Source: Paenibacillus sp. FSL H7-0331
Lineage (GTDB): Bacteria > Bacillota > Bacilli > Paenibacillales > NBRC-103111
Assembly: GCF_001956045.1 (NCBI RefSeq)
Contig: NZ_MRTH01000004.1
Coordinates: 124,001 to 188,000 of the forward strand
Length of the DNA stretch: 64,000 bases
Reading direction: 5' to 3'
In this document: piece after piece, positions 53,661 to 62,092 of the stretch
Layout: every line of letters starts with the position of its first letter
Numbering within the stretch: the stretch's first letter is position 1
Notes under the pieces: model-generated
Databases searched by the model: none
The model's input: the letters and a program-made list of their open reading frames with translations, nothing else
What the model was told of the DNA's origin: nothing
Translations under genes and position numbers: made by a program

Positions 53661-54362
53661 ATGAAAACTATTTTTATTACAGGAGCCAATCGGGGATTAG
53701 GGTATTGCTTGGCGGTGGAGGGACTGCATAGAGGATATGCGATTTACGCAGGCGTAAGATCAGCGGACTCCTTTGCCATGCTGGATTCGTTGCATAATCA
53801 ATATCCCAATCGGGTTCATTTGATTGAAATCGATGTCGCGGATGAAGATTCAGTAAGAAAGGCAAGCAGTGAGATCCGCAAAACGACTGACTCTCTGGAT
53901 GCCATCATCAATAATGCGGCCGTTATGCTGGAAAGAGAAAAAACTATCGAAGAGCTGGACTTTGATCTCGTTCGCCACAGCTTTGAAATCAACACATTCG
54001 GGCCTATGCGGGTGGTCAAACATTTGCTGCCACTCATCGGTGCAGGCACCCAACCAGTAATAATGAATATTTCCTCGGAAGCAGGCACCATTATTAATGC
54101 ATTCAGTACGAACTATCCTTACAGTATGTCCAAGACTGCATTGAACATGTTCACGGAGAGGCTGCGGCATTACGTTCAGGATCAAGGAATAACCGTGTAT
54201 GCCGTGCATCCGGGTTGGATGAAGACAGATATGGGTGGAGAAGAGGCACCCAGCGAACCGGCAGCTGCAGCCGAAGGAATTTATAATATCATCGAAAAAA
54301 AGATTACGGTTACAAGTAAAATAGCTTTCATTAATCATCTGGGCAAACCAATGCCGCTTTAA
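53661..54362 (+). CDS. Short-chain dehydrogenase/reductase
   Basis: 233 aa, classical SDR. Cofactor motif TGANRGLG, DVADEDSV, NNAAV, catalytic Ser in NISSEAG and the catalytic pair Y-x-x-x-K in YPYSMSKTALNMF. The TGxxxGxG plus NNAx pattern is that of small NAD(P)-dependent alcohol/sugar dehydrogenases. ATG at 53661 after GGGAGCG; a TTG at 53607 would include the operator and is rejected. It is between the LacI gene and the importer and is probably co-regulated with both. Confidence 0.9.
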   Translation: MKTIFITGANRGLGYCLAVEGLHRGYAIYAGVRSADSFAMLDSLHNQYPNRVHLIEIDVADEDSVRKASSEIRKTTDSLDAIINNAAVMLEREKTIEELDFDLVRHSFEINTFGPMRVVKHLLPLIGAGTQPVIMNISSEAGTIINAFSTNYPYSMSKTALNMFTERLRHYVQDQGITVYAVHPGWMKTDMGGEEAPSEPAAAAEGIYNIIEKKITVTSKIAFINHLGKPMPL

Positions 54363-54431
54363 TTAGGTGGCAAGCATGGGAAGGAGTGATTTGCATAAGG
54401 GTTGGCATCAAATAGGAGTCTATTTTTGAAA

Positions 54432-54446
54432 AGTACCACAGGTACT
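54432..54446 (+). promoter_or_regulatory. Short inverted repeat before the importer receptor gene
   Basis: AGTACC-ACA-GGTACT is a perfect 6-bp-arm inverted repeat, 39 bp before the receptor start. It may be an operator; no promoter boxes are convincing around it. Confidence 0.35.
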
Positions 54447-54485
54447 GCTTGAAAACTTATGTACCAAACTAAGGGGGAAACCACA

Positions 54486-55751
54486 ATGTTGAATCTGAAG
54501 AAGCTAAGTGTGACGGGGGCTGCCATCGGTATGTTAGGATCGCTTCTGGCCGGATGCGGAGATAATAATGCTGCCAATGGTGTAAGCGCTGACAAGAAGG
54601 TAGAATTGACTTTCTGGGATGCAGCCTGGAATGAAGCCATTACTCCCGGTGTCATCAAAGAATTTGAAAGCAAAAATCCGAACATCAAAATCAATGCCCA
54701 GTATAACCCCGATAACGGCATGTCTGATAAATATTTGATTGCTCTCAAACAGAAAAACGGACCGGATGTCATTAATATTAACCTGGATTGGGTCACTCCG
54801 TTTGCGACGATAGGCGGACTTCAAGCGTTGGATGGTTATATTCAAACCGATAAAGTGGATTTAACCGACTTTTTTGACGGCTCGATCCAATCGGCCAAAG
54901 TGAAGGATAAAATTTATACGCTTCCCTATCGTGCCGAAACACATGGTCTTTTGTATAACAAAAAATTATTTGCAGATGCAGGCATAGATGCCGCCAAGGC
55001 ACCGGAAAACTGGAAACAGGTGCTTGAGGATGCACAGAAAATAACGAAAGGAGACGTATTTGGCATTGGCCTGGTCGGGACTAATTTCGGAAATTTAACA
55101 ACTCAATTATTTAACATGATCCAATCCAATGGTGGCAGTATTCTTAACGCCGACAACACCAAATCGATGCTGAATGAGCCTGCTGCCGTTGAGATGGCTA
55201 AGCTCTATGTGGAGCTGTCCACCAAACATAAGGTAACACCGAACAGCATTTTGCAAAACGATAATATCGCAAACCGCAACTTGTTCTCCAGTAGCAAAAT
55301 CGGTATGTACATGTCGGGAGCTTATGATGTAGCGCCAATTAAACAAGCCAATGCGAACATTGATCTCGGAATTGGGATGGTTCCGGCCAATCAAACCCGT
55401 AAAACAATTCTTAGCGGTTGGGGTACGTCTATTACCAATTCGAGCAAAAATCCTGAGGCTGCGTGGAAATTCATTAATTTTCTGGCAACGCCTGAAATAT
55501 CTACTAAGTACAGCATTACCTTCTCGGCAAGAAAATCGGCTGCCAAGGACCCCAAGTATCAGGATCCACAAACAAAAGCGTTTGTTGACGCACTCGCCTT
55601 TGCTCAGCCTTTACCGCAAATTCCAGAGTTGACCCAAATTAAACAAAGTGTATTTAATCAAATCCAGAGCTCCCTTTCCGGTAAAATCACACCAGAGGAA
55701 GCGATGAAAAATGCATCCAAAGAAATCGATGATCTGTTGGCAAAGAAATAA
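54486..55751 (+). CDS. CUT1 sugar-binding lipoprotein
   Basis: 421 aa. Lipobox LLAGC after a short signal peptide. Family-1 receptor signatures are ELTFWDAAWNEAITPGVIKEFESKNPNI, GPDVININLDWVTPF, YTLPYRAETHGLLYNKKLFADAGI and SSKNPEAAWKFINFL. ATG after AAGGGGG. It forms an operon with two permeases and two VOC proteins. The ligand is unknown. Confidence 0.92.
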   Translation: MLNLKKLSVTGAAIGMLGSLLAGCGDNNAANGVSADKKVELTFWDAAWNEAITPGVIKEFESKNPNIKINAQYNPDNGMSDKYLIALKQKNGPDVININLDWVTPFATIGGLQALDGYIQTDKVDLTDFFDGSIQSAKVKDKIYTLPYRAETHGLLYNKKLFADAGIDAAKAPENWKQVLEDAQKITKGDVFGIGLVGTNFGNLTTQLFNMIQSNGGSILNADNTKSMLNEPAAVEMAKLYVELSTKHKVTPNSILQNDNIANRNLFSSSKIGMYMSGAYDVAPIKQANANIDLGIGMVPANQTRKTILSGWGTSITNSSKNPEAAWKFINFLATPEISTKYSITFSARKSAAKDPKYQDPQTKAFVDALAFAQPLPQIPELTQIKQSVFNQIQSSLSGKITPEEAMKNASKEIDDLLAKK

Positions 55752-55823
55752 TAGTTATCGAATTGTAACTGTTCCGCTTCGGTCGATTCATGCAGACGCG
55801 CTGGATGTTAGGAGGTAAACCAT

Positions 55824-56708
55824 GTGCAAGCTTTGAAAAATATTCGTAGTCCGGGTCCGATGTTCGTTTTTCCTGCCATACTGATTATTGCTCTTATCAT
55901 GATCTTTCCTCTGCTGTATACGATCGTATTAAGCTTTAATAAAAGTGATATCTACACGGACAGCTGGACATTCGTCGGTATTGCGCAGTATGTGGAGCTG
56001 TTTAAAAATCCGGAGTTTCTTCTATCGCTCTATGTTACGTTTTTATGGACGATTGGCAGTGTAGTCTTTCAGTTTTTAATTGGGTTTGCTGCAGCCGTTG
56101 TGATTAATCAAGATTTTATCAGATGGAAAACGGTGATTCGCATCGTGCTGATGGTCCCATGGGTGATCCCGAGCATTATTAGCGTGAATGTCTGGAAATG
56201 GTTGTACCATGCGGATTTTGGCATTATCAATTATATATTGAAATCGCTTGGTATCCTGTCTACCAGCATCAACTGGGTATCCGATGAGCATACTGCATTG
56301 TTTTCCGCAATTCTGGTCAATGTGTGGAAGATGTATCCGCTGGTCATGATTATGGTTGAGGCCGCTTTGCAATCGGTTCCAAAGGAATTGAAGAATGCAG
56401 CCAGAGTCGATGGGGCAACCGGATGGAGGGAATTCACAACGGTGACGATCCCGCATATTTCCTCCACATGTATGTCCGTCATCCTGCTGCTCACCATTTG
56501 GACGATGAATGCGTTTACCTTTGTATACGTGCTGACAGAGGGCGGCCCGGCTCATCAAACAGAAATTCTTTCCCTGTTTATTTATAAAGCAGGCTTTCAA
56601 AATTACAATTTTGGTGTTGCTGCAGCAGCCAGTACAATTTTATTTATCATTACAGCCGTTTTAAGCTTTGTGTATATGAAGCTCTTTATGAAGGGGGAGG
56701 ATGGCTGA
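55824..56708 (+). CDS. CUT1 ABC importer permease (MalF-like)
   Basis: 294 aa, six helices. The EAA loop is LKNAARVDGATGWREFTTVTIPHI. GTG start 7 bp after AGGAGGT. An out-of-frame ATG two bases earlier opens a four-codon frame that stops inside this gene, an odd overlap that could lower translation. The next permease begins 2 bp after its stop. Confidence 0.9.
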   Translation: MQALKNIRSPGPMFVFPAILIIALIMIFPLLYTIVLSFNKSDIYTDSWTFVGIAQYVELFKNPEFLLSLYVTFLWTIGSVVFQFLIGFAAAVVINQDFIRWKTVIRIVLMVPWVIPSIISVNVWKWLYHADFGIINYILKSLGILSTSINWVSDEHTALFSAILVNVWKMYPLVMIMVEAALQSVPKELKNAARVDGATGWREFTTVTIPHISSTCMSVILLLTIWTMNAFTFVYVLTEGGPAHQTEILSLFIYKAGFQNYNFGVAAAASTILFIITAVLSFVYMKLFMKGEDG

Positions 56709-56710
56709 TC

Positions 56711-57550
56711 ATGAAGCGTGAACCCCGACCATTGGGAAGAGCCATCCTAAGTTACCTGTTCCTGATTGGGCTTATGATGTTCGGCTTGTTCCCGGCCATA
56801 TGGATGTTTATCACATCCATCAAGCCGATGAACGAAAATTTCACGATCCCGCCACGGATTACGGTACAGCATCCTACTTTAACGAACTATCACAAGGTGT
56901 TGTTTGAAAGCGGAATTCCAAGAGCATTCCTGAACAGTATCGTGGTAACCTGCAGCGCAACCCTAATCACGTTAGTTATTGCCATTCTGGCGGGCTACGG
57001 ATTCAGCAGATTCAGGTTCAGAGGGTCGAAGAAGCTTTCTTCCGGATTGCTTTATGGTCAAATGATGCCAGGTGTTGTCATTATTATGCCGATCTATATG
57101 ACTTTCTCCAAAATCGGAATAATTGACTCCTATCTAGGCCTCATCATTGCCAATGTTGCCTTGACGATCCCGATGTCGGTGATCATGCTCACTTCGTTTT
57201 TCAAGACCGTACCGAGGGAGCTGGAGGAAGCAGCCAAAATCGATGGCACCACCACGATTGGCGCCTTATTTCGGATCATTCTGCCAGTCTCATCACCCGG
57301 ACTTATCGCTGTGAGCGTGTATGCTTTCTTGCATATATGGGAGGAGTTCCTGTTCGCATTAAACTTATCGAATTCCGATACCGTGCGAACCCTGCCAATA
57401 GGCATCACTCATTTTAGCGGAGAATTCGTAGTGGATTGGGGGGCTATGATGGGGGCTTCCGTGTTGGTTTCGGTACCTGTGCTGATCATTTTCCTGTTGT
57501 GCAGCAAGTACTTTGTACAAGGACTTTCCGACGGCTCGGTAAAAGGCTGA
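56711..57550 (+). CDS. CUT1 ABC importer permease (MalG-like)
   Basis: 279 aa, six helices. The EAA loop is LEEAAKIDGTTTIGALFRIILPVS, and the C-terminus CSKYFVQGLSDGSVKG is typical. SD GGGGGAGG lies inside the end of the upstream gene. Followed by the VOC genes after 138 bp, with no terminator between. Confidence 0.92.
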   Translation: MKREPRPLGRAILSYLFLIGLMMFGLFPAIWMFITSIKPMNENFTIPPRITVQHPTLTNYHKVLFESGIPRAFLNSIVVTCSATLITLVIAILAGYGFSRFRFRGSKKLSSGLLYGQMMPGVVIIMPIYMTFSKIGIIDSYLGLIIANVALTIPMSVIMLTSFFKTVPRELEEAAKIDGTTTIGALFRIILPVSSPGLIAVSVYAFLHIWEEFLFALNLSNSDTVRTLPIGITHFSGEFVVDWGAMMGASVLVSVPVLIIFLLCSKYFVQGLSDGSVKG

Positions 57551-57688
57551 GTCATCTGTTTATTATTGCTGGAGGTGAGTGCCGTATAAGTCGTCCAAGG
57601 GAATTCTTTGTTATCAAATAACAGAGCACCATCCATAGCTTTACCCTGTAATCACAAAATCAAACTCAAAAAAGCGGAGGTTATTCAC

Positions 57689-58099
57689 ATGTTTAAAGGA
57701 ATCGGCCATACAGCCTACAACGTAATCGATATGGAAAAATCATTGCAATTTTATTGTGACGTGCTTGGGTTTCAAAAATGCTTCGAATTAAAAAATGACA
57801 AAAACGAGCCGTGGATCGTTTATCTAAAGGTCCTTAATTTACAATTCATCGAGCTGTTTTATAACGGCAAACAGGGCGTCGACAACGACACCAAAGTTAC
57901 GAAAGGCTATAACCATCTGTGCCTGGAGGTCAACGACATTCACGAAATCGCCAACCATTTGAAGAGCAAAGGATTGACTTTGGATGTGGAACCCAAGATG
58001 GGGGCGGATTTGAACTGGCAGTGTTGGGTTAGAGACCCCGATGGAAACCGTATTGAGTTTATGCAGCTTGATCCTGAATCACCGCAAGCCAAATCCTAA
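57689..58099 (+). CDS. VOC-family (glyoxalase-fold) protein 1
   Basis: 136 aa, a single vicinal-oxygen-chelate module pair. Metal-site residues are likely His in GIGHTAYNV, His in YNHLCLEV and Glu in NRIEFMQ. ATG with GCGGAGG. Eighteen base pairs separate it from a second VOC gene in the same operon. VOC enzymes include epimerases, isomerases, dioxygenases and lyases; in a sugar operon an epimerase or isomerase role is plausible but unproven. Confidence 0.87.
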   Translation: MFKGIGHTAYNVIDMEKSLQFYCDVLGFQKCFELKNDKNEPWIVYLKVLNLQFIELFYNGKQGVDNDTKVTKGYNHLCLEVNDIHEIANHLKSKGLTLDVEPKMGADLNWQCWVRDPDGNRIEFMQLDPESPQAKS

Positions 58100-58117
58100 T
58101 CAAAGGGAGTGTCTGAC

Positions 58118-58627
58118 TTGGAACAAATATCGAATAACCGAATCATCAAGCTGGGTGTTGTCGTGGACAATCTGGAGGAAGCGTTCCAGTATTATGTGGA
58201 ATTGTTCAAGCTTGACCCGACCAAGATGAGAGCACCCAAGCCCAAACCAACCGATTCAGAGTTATCTCAGGCACCAGCAGCTGCTGCTGCACCAGAGGGC
58301 GGCAATACCCCTTTTGTATGGTACAGGGGGGAATATCGGAATGCACGATGCCGGACGGCTATTATTCCATTGGAACCGATTTATCTGGAATTGATCGAGC
58401 CTTACGATGAGCTTAGCCCATGGACGGAATTTAGAGAAAAGCACGGTCCCGGCATCCATTTTATGACATTTCATATTGATGGCTTCGACGAGCATATTGA
58501 GCTGATGGAGAGCAAGGGAATGCCTGCCTTCCATAAGCAGGAAAAAGGTAAGGAGCGTTACGCTTACTTTGATTCCGTTGCCAAATTAGGGGCAACGATC
58601 GAGTTTAAGGAAATCGATAAGAACTAA
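58118..58627 (+). CDS. VOC-family (glyoxalase-fold) protein 2 with a Pro/Ala-rich insertion
   Basis: About 169 aa. IIKLGVVVDNLEEAFQYYVELF opens the fold and GPGIHFMTFHIDG and GATIEFKEI close it. Between the first beta-alpha unit and the next strand there is an unusual insertion rich in Lys, Pro and Ala (about residues 36-65) that is lacking in protein 1. TTG start with AAAGGGAG 8-10 bp upstream; a GTG at 58109 is too close to the SD. The two VOC proteins may act as a heteromer. Confidence 0.82.
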   Translation: MEQISNNRIIKLGVVVDNLEEAFQYYVELFKLDPTKMRAPKPKPTDSELSQAPAAAAAPEGGNTPFVWYRGEYRNARCRTAIIPLEPIYLELIEPYDELSPWTEFREKHGPGIHFMTFHIDGFDEHIELMESKGMPAFHKQEKGKERYAYFDSVAKLGATIEFKEIDKN

Positions 58628-58637
58628 CAAACGAACC

Positions 58638-58676
58638 AAGGCCGTTCTCCAGTCCATTGTGGCTGTGAACGGCCTT
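58638..58676 (+). other. Hairpin after the second VOC gene
   Basis: AAGGCCGTTC (58638-58647) pairs with GAACGGCCTT (58667-58676), a perfect 10-bp stem, but it is followed only by GATTCTGTT, so it is a weak terminator at best. Confidence 0.55.
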
Positions 58677-58703
58677 GATTCTGTTACATGTAGGGAAAGC
58701 CGT

Positions 58704-58742
58704 CAGGGCAGGTCGAATATTATCATTCGCCTGCTCTTTTTG
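58704..58742 (+). terminator. Terminator closing the LacI-SDR-importer-VOC block
   Basis: AGGGCAGG-CGAAT pairs with ATTCG-CCTGCTCT, followed by T5. It is clearly similar in sequence to the terminator at 52244-52281. Confidence 0.8.
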
Positions 58743-58810
58743 TTGTACGGTAAGGAATTCAAGCTGAGGCTGTCATATATCAATTATAGATACAAAAGTG
58801 ATGAAGTCCG

Positions 58811-58826
58811 TCCATTTTAAAATGGA
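58811..58826 (+). promoter_or_regulatory. Perfect 16-bp palindrome upstream of the last importer
   Basis: TCCATTTTAAAATGGA lies 80 bp before the receptor start and just before a TACAAT box (58833-58838), where a -35 element would be. It is a good candidate for a repressor site. Confidence 0.5.
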
Positions 58827-58905
58827 AGCGAATACAATAAAATGAGGGTAGACCTATACTTCGCAGGATGGCTGCAGCTTGAGCAAACGATATGGAGGGT
58901 GAATC

Positions 58906-60267
58906 ATGAAAAAATCAGGTTTCATTGTACTAGTGGGATTGCTCGTATTCCTGAGTGCCTGTACGCCAAATGTTGGAGCCCCGGAGGCTAACGACGTTAA
59001 ACCAGCAGGTAATCAAGCAGATGCCAAGACCGACGACAAAGGCAGCAAAAAGTTGACGTTATGGGTTTTCGCTGAGGCACACAAACGTTTTTATGAAGCG
59101 GTAAAAGAAGAATTTAAGAAAAAACAGCCTAATGTTGAGGTTGACATTAATTTGATGGACGGGAATGCTCTGGTAGATAAGTATACCATCATTGCCAAAT
59201 CCGGTGGAGAAGGTTCTCCCGATCTGATCGATATCGAGCAGGGGCAGTTCCCCAAATTCATTCGCGGAGATATTCCATTTGAACCGCTTGATCCTTACCT
59301 TAAACGTGACAATTTGTCAGAAGTGATGTCCAAGGGCCGCCAAGCTTTATACACGGTCAATGACAAGCAGTATGGTATTGAGCATGCTGCAACAGCTTCT
59401 GCTTTATATTACCGCAAGGATGTATTCGACCAGGCAGGTATTAACGTTGCGGAGCTGAAAACCTGGGATCAGTTTACAGAACAAGCAAAAAAGCTGGTAG
59501 GTGATAAAAAGTACATATTTCCACCGTCCCCGGCAACGAAAACGAACAGTGAGCAAACCTATTTTGAGCTGCTGATTAAGCAGGAGGGCGGCGACATTGT
59601 TACTACCAAGGGAGAGATCGGATTTAACTCGCCTGAAGGAGTCACCGCGCTTAAGCGCATGAACAACTGGGAGAAAGACGGTATCATGGATAAAAACTTT
59701 TATGATGGTCCAGCCTTCTGGGATCAATACAAAAAGGGGAATTACATTGCGGCCTTTGGCCCCGATTGGTGGGTAAACCAGCTGGCGGATAACGTTCCTG
59801 ATCTGAGCGGCAAGTGGGCTGCTGTCCCGATTCCATTGGGTGGTGCCAAGTCGGTCCCTACATCCGTATGGGGTGGAACGGGACTAATGGTTTCTAAATT
59901 TGCCAAAAACAAGGATTTGGCCTGGGAGTTTATGAAAACCGCCCAATTAACGCCTGAAATGTCGGTAAAACGCTTTCAAATCGTTAATTTATTTCCGGCT
60001 CTCCTCACCTCTGTTAATGAAAAAGGACTTCATGAGCAAAGTAAATATACGAAATATTTTAATGGGCAGGATTTAGGTGAGCTGTACGGAAAGCTTGTTG
60101 CCGTAGCACCTAATCAAAATCAGGCCTGGTGGCGAGCCTTATTCACACAGGCCTGGGATAAATTCAAGTTCGATTATGCTGAAGGGAAATTGACACCAGA
60201 GCAGTTCCTGCAAAAAGTCGAGGAAGAGCTGAAGCAGCAAATCAAGAAACAGGAAGCAAGCGGCTGA
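58906..60267 (+). CDS. CUT1 sugar-binding lipoprotein
   Basis: 453 aa. Lipobox LSAC after a hydrophobic signal. Signatures are KLTLWVFAEAHKRFYEAVKEEFKKKQPNV, SPDLIDIEQGQFPKF, YGIEHAATASALYYRKDVFDQAGI and KNKDLAWEFMKTAQL. ATG with GGAGGGTG. First gene of an operon with two permeases and followed by a terminator-like hairpin that probably lowers permease expression. Confidence 0.92.
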   Translation: MKKSGFIVLVGLLVFLSACTPNVGAPEANDVKPAGNQADAKTDDKGSKKLTLWVFAEAHKRFYEAVKEEFKKKQPNVEVDINLMDGNALVDKYTIIAKSGGEGSPDLIDIEQGQFPKFIRGDIPFEPLDPYLKRDNLSEVMSKGRQALYTVNDKQYGIEHAATASALYYRKDVFDQAGINVAELKTWDQFTEQAKKLVGDKKYIFPPSPATKTNSEQTYFELLIKQEGGDIVTTKGEIGFNSPEGVTALKRMNNWEKDGIMDKNFYDGPAFWDQYKKGNYIAAFGPDWWVNQLADNVPDLSGKWAAVPIPLGGAKSVPTSVWGGTGLMVSKFAKNKDLAWEFMKTAQLTPEMSVKRFQIVNLFPALLTSVNEKGLHEQSKYTKYFNGQDLGELYGKLVAVAPNQNQAWWRALFTQAWDKFKFDYAEGKLTPEQFLQKVEEELKQQIKKQEASG

Positions 60268-60281
60268 TAACATAAAGCTGG

Positions 60282-60307
60282 GAAAGGGGACCATGCTCCC
60301 CTTTTCT
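60282..60307 (+). terminator. Terminator-like attenuator between receptor and permease genes
   Basis: AAAGGGGA (60283-60290) pairs perfectly with TCCCCTTT (60297-60304), followed by a T and mixed pyrimidines. It probably causes partial termination, so more receptor than permease is made. Confidence 0.65.
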
Positions 60308-60333
60308 GCTTCTGCTTAAAGGAGGAATAACGG

Positions 60334-61212
60334 TTGTTTATAAAACCATCGCATTGGTTAAAGCTGGCACCGTTTTTGTTTATTAGCCCATTTTTCATAC
60401 ACTTTGCGGTATTCAACCTTTATCCGACTGTGTACGGCTTCTGGGTTAGCTTGTATGCCGGAGTCAGTAAGCTGACTTTTGTGGGATTCAGAAATTATGG
60501 CTTTGTCCTTCAGGACGAAAAGTTCTGGAAATCGATGTGGAATGGTCTTCAGCTAACCGGTGGCAGCGTGTTTATTATTCTTCCGATTGCACTCGGCGTA
60601 GCGCTTCTCATTAACCAACCGTTTGTCGAGAAGCGAAAGGGACTGTTTGCCACCTTTTTCTTCACACCTAATATGACGTCCGCTGTAGCGGTTGCCATTG
60701 TATTTGGCCTTATTTTCAATAAGCAGTTTGGCAGTTTGAATGTGATCCTCTCCTTTGTAGGGATGAGTTCGATAGCCTGGCTTGAAAATCCGAGATGGAC
60801 GATACCAGCCCTCATCCTTCTCTCAACATGGAGATATTTGGGTATTAATATTTTGTATTTCTTGGCTGGCTTGCAAAATATCCCGAGCGAATTAATTGAG
60901 GCAGCCAAGATGGATGGGGCCAATTTATTTCAACGATTTTGGCGTATCACGCTTCCGCTTCTTCGTCCGATCCTGACATTTATTGTATTTCAAGCGATTA
61001 TCGGTTCGTTCAACATGTTTGCTGAAGCTTATTTATTGGCCGGTGGAGGCTCAGGACCTGATAATTCACTGCTGTTTCCAACGATGTATTTGTATGAACA
61101 GGCATTCCGCTCGCAAAATTTCGGTTATTCTTCAGCCATTGGATATGTGTTCACCTTTATTTTGTTAGCTATAGGGATGCTTCAGTTACGAATGTTTCAG
61201 GAAAGGAAGTAA
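60334..61212 (+). CDS. CUT1 ABC importer permease (MalF-like)
   Basis: 292 aa, six helices. The EAA loop is LIEAAKMDGANLFQRFWRITLPLL. TTG start 8 bp after AAAGGAGG, with no better ATG nearby. Paired with the permease starting 52 bp after its stop. Confidence 0.91.
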   Translation: MFIKPSHWLKLAPFLFISPFFIHFAVFNLYPTVYGFWVSLYAGVSKLTFVGFRNYGFVLQDEKFWKSMWNGLQLTGGSVFIILPIALGVALLINQPFVEKRKGLFATFFFTPNMTSAVAVAIVFGLIFNKQFGSLNVILSFVGMSSIAWLENPRWTIPALILLSTWRYLGINILYFLAGLQNIPSELIEAAKMDGANLFQRFWRITLPLLRPILTFIVFQAIIGSFNMFAEAYLLAGGGSGPDNSLLFPTMYLYEQAFRSQNFGYSSAIGYVFTFILLAIGMLQLRMFQERK

Positions 61213-61264
61213 GGCAGATGCTTATGAAGCCAATTTACAACGTGAACACGAAGAGGATGATAGT

Positions 61265-62092
61265 ATGCTGACCACCAAAATGAATCGTATAACCATATAT
61301 GCCACGCTTATCATCCTGAGTTTTCTATTTAGTGTACCTTTTCTTTTCATGGTGGGAACCTCGTTCAAAACGTATGATGACATCGTCAACAGTCCACTTA
61401 ATCCCATACCACTGAATCCTACACTGGATAATTTCGCTCTTCTTTTTCAGAAGCTCCCTTTCTGGACGCAGTTTTTGAATGGGGCCTTTATTGCAGTCAG
61501 TGTGGCTGTATTAGCCATGATATTTAATGCTGTGGTGGCATACGGATTTTCGCGATATGAGTTTAGAGGTAAACAGGTTCTATTCATGATCGTTATTGCC
61601 ACGATATTGATTCCATCCCAGATGACGCTTGTACCGACCTTTATTATGTTTCGTAACTGGGGATGGCTGGATACCTTTTACCCTTTGATCATCCCAGGTG
61701 CTATATCGGCGATAAATATTTTTCTGATTCGGCAAATTATGAATGCAATTCCTAAGGAGCTGTACGAGAGTGCGCGTGTAGACGGAAGCTCGGAATGGGG
61801 CACCTTCGTGCGTATAGCAGTTCCACTATCGATGAGTGGGATCGGTATTGTCGGTCTACTACAGTTTATGGGGTCGTGGAATGATTATTTAAGTCCGCTC
61901 ATCTTTTTGATATCAGAGAAAAAGATGACTCTGGCTGTAGGAATAACGACCATGAATAACCCTTATAAAGAGGACTATGCCACACCTATTACAGGAGCTT
62001 GCCTGATGGCCATTCCCGTGCTCATTCTGTTAAGTGTCGTGGGTCGAAAATATTTTGTCAGTGGGCTTGCTACCGGGGCTATAAAAGGTTAA
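61265..62092 (+). CDS. CUT1 ABC importer permease (MalG-like)
   Basis: 275 aa, six helices. The EAA loop is LYESARVDGSSEWGTFVRIAVPLS, C-terminus GRKYFVSGLATGAIKG. Its TAA stop interlocks with the stop of the convergent AraC gene (four shared bases), so the two genes leave no room for a terminator. Confidence 0.92.
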   Translation: MLTTKMNRITIYATLIILSFLFSVPFLFMVGTSFKTYDDIVNSPLNPIPLNPTLDNFALLFQKLPFWTQFLNGAFIAVSVAVLAMIFNAVVAYGFSRYEFRGKQVLFMIVIATILIPSQMTLVPTFIMFRNWGWLDTFYPLIIPGAISAINIFLIRQIMNAIPKELYESARVDGSSEWGTFVRIAVPLSMSGIGIVGLLQFMGSWNDYLSPLIFLISEKKMTLAVGITTMNNPYKEDYATPITGACLMAIPVLILLSVVGRKYFVSGLATGAIKG

